From positions 1-11,122 of the forward strand of contig JAHECQ010000100.1 in assembly GCA_024641625.1 (NCBI GenBank): a stretch of DNA of 11,122 nucleotides, read 5' to 3'. This DNA is from Acidimicrobiales bacterium. GTDB lineage: Bacteria > Actinomycetota > Acidimicrobiia > Acidimicrobiales > SZUA-35. How positions within the stretch are numbered: the stretch's first letter is position 1; every line of letters starts with the position of its first letter. The notes below the pieces were generated by a model. The model saw only the letters and a program-made list of their open reading frames with translations. It was not told the origin of the DNA and searched no databases. Positions 5,611-11,122 of this stretch are shown here, piece after piece. Made by a program: the position numbers and the translations under genes.

Positions 5611-6912
5611 TCAGCCTCCGCTGCCGGGGCCGAAGCCCAAGAGGAACCCGACGGCGGTGACCGACCCGATGAACGCAGCTGCGCCCAGGAAATCGACCGC
5701 GGAGGTGACGATCGGGACACCGAAGGTGTCCGGGTCGGCGTTCAGCCGGGTGGCGGTGATGGTTCCATAGTACGAAACCGACACCGCGAGGCCCACGGCG
5801 GCGAGTGCCCCGAGGAGCGAGACCGCCGTCATGGCACCAAGGCCCGGACTCTTCTGGCCCAGGGCCAACGCGACGACGTGGGCACCGATCCCGTTCACCA
5901 CGTACACCGGGGCGGCCAACAAGGCGAGGGAGCGAATGTCGGCTCGTACCGACGACGACGGCCACAGCGAAGGCTCGACGATGCCCAGATGAAGGCGCGT
6001 GGACAAGCTGTTGGACAGGATGCCTCCGAGCGCACCCGCGCTCGAGACGAATGCCGGAACCAGGATCAGCAGGGCCGGATAGTCGCTGAAGGTGCCCAGG
6101 CGATGCTCGAGAACCAAGCCCGCGAGTGTGGACAACAAGGCGGCGACGGTCAACACGGGAAGCGATTCGCGAATGATGCGGCGCAACCGCTCGATGGGCG
6201 AGATCCAGCCGGCGGCCGCTGCGGCAACGGCCACGGCGACGATCGTGAGGGGGATCGACCGGCCGACGAACGACCGTGAGACCAGAAATGACGCCCCCCA
6301 CAACGTGGGCACGGTGATGACGTCGCCCAGCGTCGATACCACCGGCGTCACCAGGGTGTCGAGGTCCCATGACCGGCGAACGGCCACCGACACCAGGATC
6401 AGTGTGGCGGTGAGCACCGCTGCCGACGCCAGTGCCCCACCGAAGAACGAGATCGTGATCAGATCGGCCAGCGAGACGACGCCCGGGACACCGAAGATGG
6501 CCGCCACCACTGCGGCCAGAATGGCCAGCACGATGGCCATGAGGGTCGAGAGCGCGACGGTGGCGGCCGCGTTGTCGCCGACGACTGTGCGGGGTTGGAG
6601 AGAGTTGCGGTACTCGCCGGTCTGGATTGCGGTGCTGATGCGGCTGCCGGCGGCAGAGAAGACGTTGCCTCGCAGTCCAATGGCTGCGGGCATCATGACC
6701 AGCAGCCCCGGGAATCGTTCGAACGTCTGGGTGATCGAGCCCAGAATTGCCCCGGCGACGAGGCTGGTCAGGCTGTTGATGGCCAGCGCGATGAGGGTGT
6801 GTTCTGCACTGGTGAGATCGGGGCCGAGGACCCTCGACAGTTTCCGGAGCCCAGCGGCAGAAGAGGGGGTGGTGCTGCCCGCTCGAAAAGACTGCAGCGC
6901 AGGGCGGCGCAT
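5611..6912 (-). CDS. SLC41/MgtE-type divalent cation transporter (two MgtE membrane domains)
   Basis: A 433-residue integral membrane protein made of two MgtE integral membrane domains (about 40-215 and 245-430). It lacks the cytoplasmic N and CBS domains of classical MgtE, which is the architecture of SLC41-like proteins. The first half has the Gly-Asn motif AAIGLRGNVFSAAGSRISTA (76-95) and DLDTLVTP...STLGD (183-197). The second half has degenerate equivalents, SAGALGGILSNSLSTRL (291-307) and DPDTFGVP...SAVD (393-408). The repeated Asp residues in the pore helices are likely cation ligands. The expected role is Mg2+ (possibly other divalent) transport across the plasma membrane. The ATG at 6912 lies 9 nt after the flavin reductase stop without a clear Shine-Dalgarno. 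Ion specificity and direction cannot be read from sequence. Confidence 0.9.
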   Translation of the reverse strand: MRRPALQSFRAGSTTPSSAAGLRKLSRVLGPDLTSAEHTLIALAINSLTSLVAGAILGSITQTFERFPGLLVMMPAAIGLRGNVFSAAGSRISTAIQTGEYRNSLQPRTVVGDNAAATVALSTLMAIVLAILAAVVAAIFGVPGVVSLADLITISFFGGALASAAVLTATLILVSVAVRRSWDLDTLVTPVVSTLGDVITVPTLWGASFLVSRSFVGRSIPLTIVAVAVAAAAAGWISPIERLRRIIRESLPVLTVAALLSTLAGLVLEHRLGTFSDYPALLILVPAFVSSAGALGGILSNSLSTRLHLGIVEPSLWPSSSVRADIRSLALLAAPVYVVNGIGAHVVALALGQKSPGLGAMTAVSLLGALAAVGLAVSVSYYGTITATRLNADPDTFGVPIVTSAVDFLGAAAFIGSVTAVGFLLGFGPGSGG

Positions 6913-6921
6913 CGGCTCGGC

Positions 6922-7512
6922 TCAGCTCTCTGGATCGGCAAGGGCATCGAGTCGGGCCAACAGCTGGTCACGAATGGACACGCCGGGTTCGCGCGCAGGT
7001 TCGCCCGTCCGACGCCAACCCAGGCGAGATGAATAGAGCAGCGTCGGTTCCTTCAGGCGACCGAAATCTCCAGCAGAGGTGACACGGGCGAAGAAGAGGT
7101 GATGATCCATCGGCCGGCCCCCGATGGTCTCCTGGATGTCGATCACCTCGCAGCGCATCCACGCAATGCAGTCGGCCACGACATCGACTGGTCCATTGGG
7201 ATGATCGCCGTCGGCCTCCACCAGATACTCGTCGGCCAGGTGGCGGAATTTACGACCCGGATACGAAAAGTACTGACCCTCGGCGACCTGGTCGGCGCCG
7301 AGCACCGAGACGGCGAACTGGCCCGACGCCTGCATCAAGGGATAGGTGTCGTGCTTCGGCGACACCGAAGCCATCACCAGCGGTTCTTCGAAACTGACCT
7401 GTGTCACCCAGTGTGACGTGTAGGCGCGAACGACTCCATGTGCCCGAGCCGAGACGACCTCGACCCCTTTGGTCATCTGGCCGAGTCGGGATTTGAGGTC
7501 ACGATCGATCAC
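6922..7512 (-). CDS. Flavin reductase-like FMN-binding split-barrel protein
   Basis: A 196-residue flavin reductase-like protein. The N-terminal block MTKGVEVVSARAHGVVRAYTSHWVTQVSFEEPLVMASVS resembles the split-barrel flavin-binding domain, in which the T-S-x-W/S-x-x-Q/S-V-S-x-x-P-P/L pattern contacts FMN. Next comes the FAVSVLG strand and a central HHLFFARV strand. Family members reduce FMN/FAD with NAD(P)H to supply two-component monooxygenases, or keep a bound FMN; which applies here is unknown. The GTG start at 7512 is supported by a TAnnnT box 6 nt before it. It is first in a three-gene run with two cation transporters, an unexpected pairing. It is divergent from the hydrolase at 7585. 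Confidence 0.88.
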   Translation of the reverse strand: MIDRDLKSRLGQMTKGVEVVSARAHGVVRAYTSHWVTQVSFEEPLVMASVSPKHDTYPLMQASGQFAVSVLGADQVAEGQYFSYPGRKFRHLADEYLVEADGDHPNGPVDVVADCIAWMRCEVIDIQETIGGRPMDHHLFFARVTSAGDFGRLKEPTLLYSSRLGWRRTGEPAREPGVSIRDQLLARLDALADPES

Positions 7513-7518
7513 GCGATC

Positions 7519-7524
7519 ACCCTA
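7519..7524 (-). promoter_or_regulatory. Leaderless -10 box (TAGGGT) of the flavin reductase operon
   Basis: On the minus strand TAGGGT is followed by exactly 6 nt and the GTG at 7512. There is no Shine-Dalgarno. It supports the GTG as the true start and would drive the reductase and the two transporter genes. Confidence 0.5.
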
Positions 7525-7572
7525 CCCACTGGGGCTGAGCGACACGGCTCGCCACGCCGTCGAACTCGGTCC

Positions 7573-7578
7573 TAGGTT
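7573..7578 (+). promoter_or_regulatory. Leaderless -10 box (TAGGTT) of the hydrolase gene
   Basis: TAGGTT is followed by exactly 6 nt and the ATG at 7585. This favours the ATG over the in-frame GTG at 7579. Only 72 nt separate the divergent start codons at 7512 and 7585, so both promoters share this gap. Confidence 0.5.
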
Positions 7579-7584
7579 GTGCCG

Positions 7585-8526
7585 ATGAGCGTTGAACCCT
7601 TCTACGATCCAGATGTCCAGGCGGCTCTCGAGGCCGGTCCCCGTTTCGGCGTGGTCAATGCGGCCACACTCGAGAAGATGCGGGCCGACCGCACGCTGTC
7701 GAACGAACAGGTCCCCCTGTCCGACGCAGTGAGTCGAACCGACATCACCGTTCCCGGTCCCAGTGATGCCCCCGACATCCGTCTGCGTGTACACCGGCCT
7801 CGCGACGCCGAGGGGACCCTGCCGTGCCTCTACTGGATGCACGGCGGCGGCTACGTGATGGGATCCCCCGAGCAGGACGACCTCCGCTTCGATCGCTGGT
7901 GCCAACGCTTCGGCATGATGGGGGTGGCCGTGCAGTACCGTCTCGCCCCCGAGCACCCCTACCCGGCGCCGATCGAGGACTGCTACGCCGGCCTGAAGTG
8001 GGTGAAGGAGCACGGCAGCGAAGTGGGCATCGACACTGCCCGGATCGGCATCGGCGGGCCCAGCGGTGGCGGCGGATTGGCCGCGGCGCTGGCGTTGGTC
8101 GTACGTGACCGGGGCGAGTTCGACATCGCCTACCAGATGCTCATCTACCCCATGATCGACGACACTCGCACCAGCGTGACCGCCAACTGGAAGGTGCCGG
8201 TTTGGAGTCCGGAGTCGAACGAGTTCGGATGGCGTTCCTATCTGGGCGAACTGTTCGACTCGCCGGACGTCCCGGCCCACGCCGCGCCATCGAGGGCCCA
8301 GGATCTGTCGGGGTTGCCACCCACCTATGTGATGGTGGGAACGCTCGACGGCTTCGCCGACGAGGACATCACCTACGCCCAGCGGCTGAATCAGGCCGGT
8401 GTCCCGGTCGAGCTGCATGTCTATGCCGGCGCACCACATGGCTTCGAGGGGTTCGCCCCGACCGCGTCCGTCAGCCGACAGGCACGCCGCGACATCAACA
8501 ACTGGCTGGGTGCTCGGTTGGCGTGA
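7585..8526 (+). CDS. Alpha/beta hydrolase, hormone-sensitive-lipase family
   Basis: A 313-residue cytoplasmic esterase/lipase-like enzyme. It has the HGGG oxyanion motif at residues 86-89 in MHGGGYVMGS, and the family stretch VQYRLAPEHPYPAPIED (about 116-132). The nucleophile is Ser160 in GGPSGGGG, where most relatives have GDSAGG or GASAGG. Candidate Asp255 (GTLDGFADE) and His285 (PHGFEG) complete the triad. Family enzymes hydrolyse short to medium acyl esters; the substrate is unknown. There is no signal peptide. The start is placed at the ATG 7585 because of its spacing from the -10 box. The gene is convergent with the FAD monooxygenase and followed by a tandem-repeat array. Confidence 0.93.
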   Translation: MSVEPFYDPDVQAALEAGPRFGVVNAATLEKMRADRTLSNEQVPLSDAVSRTDITVPGPSDAPDIRLRVHRPRDAEGTLPCLYWMHGGGYVMGSPEQDDLRFDRWCQRFGMMGVAVQYRLAPEHPYPAPIEDCYAGLKWVKEHGSEVGIDTARIGIGGPSGGGGLAAALALVVRDRGEFDIAYQMLIYPMIDDTRTSVTANWKVPVWSPESNEFGWRSYLGELFDSPDVPAHAAPSRAQDLSGLPPTYVMVGTLDGFADEDITYAQRLNQAGVPVELHVYAGAPHGFEGFAPTASVSRQARRDINNWLGARLA

Positions 8527-8542
8527 GCCTGTCTGCGACAAG

Positions 8543-8614
8543 GTCGTCTGCGGTGAGGTTGTCTGCGGTGAGGTTGTCTGCACTGGGTCGTCCGCGCTGG
8601 GTCGTCCGCGCTGC
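8543..8614. repeat. Five-copy 14-15-bp tandem repeat between convergent genes
   Basis: The units are 8543-8557, 8558-8572 (15 bp, GTyGTCTGCGGTGAG), 8573-8586, 8587-8600 and 8601-8614 (14 bp, such as GTCGTCCGCGCTGG). A more diverged copy may precede them at 8527-8542. The array fills most of the gap between the hydrolase stop (8526) and the monooxygenase stop (8630). No terminator with a T tract was found here. Confidence 0.8.
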
Positions 8615-8629
8615 AGGGAGGACGAACCC

Positions 8630-10273
8630 TCAGGCACCCCGAACGACGTCGAGCAGCGCAGCAACGTCGTCGGGCAGCGCAGAACCCCGCCACGCCACCA
8701 TGAGATCCGGCCGGATGAGGGTCATCTCGGCCTCGTAGATGGCGTGCACCTCCGGCTCGGAAATGGAGACGATGTCGATCGGTAGTCCGATCGCCTGGGC
8801 GGCAACAAGGAGCGCCTTCACACCGGCGACATGATCGGCGGCCGCTGACTTGCCCATCAGGACGAGGTTGAAACCCTTCCCGAGCTGGTCTTGGAGCGCG
8901 TCCCCGTTGTCGAGCCACAAGTGTGGTGCCCGATGGCCGGGACGCGCGGTCGGAACATAGCGCCGAGGATCATCCTCGGTGGGCAAGGTGCCGTCGGCAA
9001 TGACGATGTTCGAGTCCTCGTAGCGATAGCCGAGCAAGGTCCCTGACGAGGCCACCAGCTTCTCCTGGTCCTTGATGTCCACGGTCAGCGCGGCGCGAAC
9101 TGCGTCTCCTGCGGCTCCGTCGTCGTCGAGGACGTCACCATGGTGCATGACGGCGAACAGACGATCGAAGCAGTCAGCCGCCTCCTTGGTGTTGCGGTGC
9201 CCGATCGGGCGCCTTTCCCCGTCGTAGCTGTCGAGGAGTCCCGGGCCGGCCCATCCGGCCAATGTCGCCTCGAGCTTCCATGCCAGATCGATGGCGTCGG
9301 AGACCCCGGTGTTCATACCGAAACCTCCCGTGGGACTGAACAGATGGGCGGCATCGCCGGCGAGGAAGGCCCGACCCCGCCGGTACGCCTTGGCCACCAG
9401 CGCGTGAGCGGTCCACGGCTGGATCGATCGGATCTCGATGTCGAAGTCGGCCCCGACCACGCTCCGGATGGCCTCGATCGGATCGATCGAGGTCCACTCC
9501 TGGTCGCGGTCCAGAACGAGGTGGTAGGTGTAGGTGCGATCGTCGTCCCAGGTCAGCAGGAAGCCGCGATGATCCCGGTGGAGCGGGAAGAAGATGTTGC
9601 CGTGCCCGAAGCGGTGGTGGTTGATCATGTCGGGTGCGTGGAAGTAGACGGAGACGAACGAGGCAAGGTCGGAGCGACCCTCGAGGCCGATGCCGAGCTG
9701 CCGCCGAACCGTGGACCGGCCGCCATCGCACCCGACGAGATAGGCCGCGTCGATGGTCTGCGTCCGGCCGGTCGACGTCTGCTCGACCCTGCAGAGCATC
9801 GAATCGACGGTTTCCTCGAACCCGACGAGCCGCCAGCCGAAGCGGACATCGAGTTCGGGGCGAGTCCGTACGAAGTCCAGGAGGACCGACTCGACCTCGT
9901 CCTGTCCGGTGATCGTCTTGAGGTAGGGCGACCAAAGATGCTCGTCCTCGGCGTAGTCGCCGGATCCCCGAGACAGGACCAGCTCGTCGAACGGTGGCAG
10001 GGAGACCCGATGGATCTCCCGTCCGTGCAATGTGGTGACCCAGAGGTACTCGGCGGGGAGGCTGGGCGGAATGCCCGCTCGGGTGATGGCATCGTCGATA
10101 CCCCAGCGGCGGTAGTACTCCATCGTCCGGTTGGCGACCGCGTTTGCCCGCGGATGCCGATTCAGTGTCTCGCGCTCCTCGACGACGACACATTCGACGC
10201 CCCGCCAGCCGAGTTCGGCCGCAAGGCTCAAGCCGACGGAGCCGCCGCCGGCCACGACGACAGGTACGTCCAT
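8630..10273 (-). CDS. FAD-dependent aromatic monooxygenase, class A (MhpA/PheA-like)
   Basis: A 547-residue p-hydroxybenzoate-hydroxylase-fold flavoprotein. Family motifs in order are the dinucleotide-binding GGGSVGLSLAAEL (9-21) with the acidic end of strand 2 (VVEER, 30-34), the DG motif CDGGRSTVRRQLGI (182-195) for FAD and NADPH, and the GD motif GRAFLAGDAAHLFSPTGGFG (300-319). A thioredoxin-like C-terminal domain (about 440-547) is typical of the phenol hydroxylase and 3-(3-hydroxyphenyl)propionate hydroxylase group. It would hydroxylate an aromatic ring using NAD(P)H and O2. The start ATG at 10273 overlaps the upstream hydrolase stop (TGATG), so translation is coupled. The substrate is not determinable from sequence; polyketide or steroid-ring hydroxylation is also possible. 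Confidence 0.93.
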   Translation of the reverse strand: MDVPVVVAGGGSVGLSLAAELGWRGVECVVVEERETLNRHPRANAVANRTMEYYRRWGIDDAITRAGIPPSLPAEYLWVTTLHGREIHRVSLPPFDELVLSRGSGDYAEDEHLWSPYLKTITGQDEVESVLLDFVRTRPELDVRFGWRLVGFEETVDSMLCRVEQTSTGRTQTIDAAYLVGCDGGRSTVRRQLGIGLEGRSDLASFVSVYFHAPDMINHHRFGHGNIFFPLHRDHRGFLLTWDDDRTYTYHLVLDRDQEWTSIDPIEAIRSVVGADFDIEIRSIQPWTAHALVAKAYRRGRAFLAGDAAHLFSPTGGFGMNTGVSDAIDLAWKLEATLAGWAGPGLLDSYDGERRPIGHRNTKEAADCFDRLFAVMHHGDVLDDDGAAGDAVRAALTVDIKDQEKLVASSGTLLGYRYEDSNIVIADGTLPTEDDPRRYVPTARPGHRAPHLWLDNGDALQDQLGKGFNLVLMGKSAAADHVAGVKALLVAAQAIGLPIDIVSISEPEVHAIYEAEMTLIRPDLMVAWRGSALPDDVAALLDVVRGA

Positions 10274-11115
10274 CAGCGTTGTCCCGCAAAGCGAGCCAGG
10301 TCACGGCGGGCGTCGAGGAAACGGCGAAGGACCTCGTTGAACTCGTCCGGACGTTCGATGTTGCTCAGGTGCCCCGCATCCTCGATCACGTGGAGCCGGG
10401 CGTCGGGAAGCAGGCCGAGCATCTCCTCACCGATGGACGGCGGGGTGAGGCGATCGTCGGAACCGAAGATGAGCTGGACCGGCACGTCGATGTCGGCCAC
10501 GTCGTCGGCGCGTTCGAAGGTCACCGTGGCCCGGAGCGTCTTCAGATACGACTCCACGTGCAGCGCCGTGATGCTCCTCGTCAAGGCCTGGCGCGCCTCG
10601 GCACCGGACTTGCGGCCGATCAGCGAGTCGACCAGGGCGGGGGCCAGGTCGGCCAGTGTCCTGCCCGAGCGCAGTGGCTTCTCGCGCAGCTCGAGGAACT
10701 CCCGCTGCTTCTCGGGGCTGAGCGACGACCGGAAGCCGTAGAAGCAATCGCACAGGGTGAGTGTCGCCACACGCTCGGGGTACCGGGCGAAGAAGTCCAT
10801 CAGAATGCGGGCGCCCATCGACAATCCGACCAGGTGCGCCTTGTCGATTCCGAGCTGGTCGAGCACCCGCACGATGTCGTCGCCGAAGTCGGTGAACGCC
10901 AGGTCACCCTCGTAGTCGTCCGACGCGCCGTAGCCCCGTGCGTCCCACGCAACGGTGGTGTAGTCCGAGAGCGCACGGATCTGCTCGACCCAGTTGACCC
11001 GACCGCCGCCGATGCCATGCAGGAACATCACCGGGGGTCCGCTGCCCGACACATCACAGGCCAGCTTCGGCGTGCCGTCGATCCAGGTGATGTCGGTCGA
11101 GGAGCCGGCGGCCAC
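10273..11115 (-). CDS. Alpha/beta hydrolase (ring-cleavage-product or enol-lactone hydrolase-like)
   Basis: A 280-residue alpha/beta hydrolase. The oxyanion segment is FLHGIGGGRVNW (31-42). Nucleophile Ser99 sits in GLSMGA, the acid is Asp220 or Asp221 in GSDDRLTPP, and His249 in AGHLSNIE. The DARGYGASD turn is common to 3-oxoadipate enol-lactonase (PcaD) and meta-cleavage product hydrolases. It overlaps the start of a class A FAD monooxygenase by one base, which supports a joint role in aromatic breakdown. The GTG at 11115 is the last usable start in the window, but the frame stays open to the window edge, so the true start may lie outside. No Shine-Dalgarno can be judged. Confidence 0.88.
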   Translation of the reverse strand: MAAGSSTDITWIDGTPKLACDVSGSGPPVMFLHGIGGGRVNWVEQIRALSDYTTVAWDARGYGASDDYEGDLAFTDFGDDIVRVLDQLGIDKAHLVGLSMGARILMDFFARYPERVATLTLCDCFYGFRSSLSPEKQREFLELREKPLRSGRTLADLAPALVDSLIGRKSGAEARQALTRSITALHVESYLKTLRATVTFERADDVADIDVPVQLIFGSDDRLTPPSIGEEMLGLLPDARLHVIEDAGHLSNIERPDEFNEVLRRFLDARRDLARFAGQR

Positions 11116-11122
11116 CGGATCA

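Noticed and set aside
8543..8614. CRISPR array
   Set aside because: The units are directly adjacent, only 14-15 bp long, with no spacers and no cas genes nearby.
9140..10741. A 533-codon plus-strand open frame
   Set aside because: It is antisense to the monooxygenase and hydrolase, which both show full catalytic motifs; no domain is recognisable in the plus-strand frame.

Overview
The window is GC-rich and densely packed, and it looks like an actinobacterial chromosome. Two F420-type luciferase-like oxidoreductases and a recurring TAnnnT -10 box placed exactly 6 nt before start codons (leaderless transcription) fit that reading; marine or soil Acidimicrobiia is my guess, not a demonstrated assignment. 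No rRNA, tRNA, insertion sequence or CRISPR was seen.

Layout. 1-1490, plus strand: the 3' end of a probable CaiB/BaiF CoA-transferase, a NIPSNAP protein and a TIGR03619-like F420 oxidoreductase, probably co-transcribed. 1562-2274, plus strand: a small VOC/glyoxalase-fold protein and a CspA-type cold-shock protein ending at a strong nested terminator. 2433-4203, minus strand: a TIGR03617-like F420 oxidoreductase followed 4 nt later by a MerB-like gene. 4230-4998, plus strand, divergent: an enoyl-CoA isomerase/hydratase whose C-terminus is displaced by a frameshift. 5041-7512, minus strand: flavin reductase, SLC41/MgtE-type cation transporter and GDT1/UPF0016 cation transporter, tightly spaced. 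7585-8526, plus strand: a hormone-sensitive-lipase-type hydrolase. 8630-11115, minus strand: an alpha/beta hydrolase translationally coupled (TGATG) to a class A FAD monooxygenase, probably for aromatic-ring degradation.

The main discovery is at 2433-3128 on the minus strand. Conventional gene calling would break this stretch into a 94-aa and a short downstream ORF. Read as one frame it is a 231-residue homologue of the organomercurial lyase MerB with two internal TGA codons, at residues 95 and 160. By my hand alignment these fall on MerB's two catalytic cysteines, Cys96 and Cys159. Twelve nt after the second TGA is a perfect 7-bp hairpin with a GGUC tetraloop, the form and spacing of the E. 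coli fdhF SECIS element. I read it as a double-selenocysteine MerB-like selenoprotein.

Two arrays of ~14-bp tandem repeats, one beyond the 3' end of the selenoprotein gene and one between convergent genes at 8.5 kb, appear to be related in sequence. Most genes suggest fatty-acid, CoA-thioester and aromatic or steroid-type catabolism using F420 and flavin, with a divalent-cation transport cassette and a possible mercury or alkyl-metal function added.
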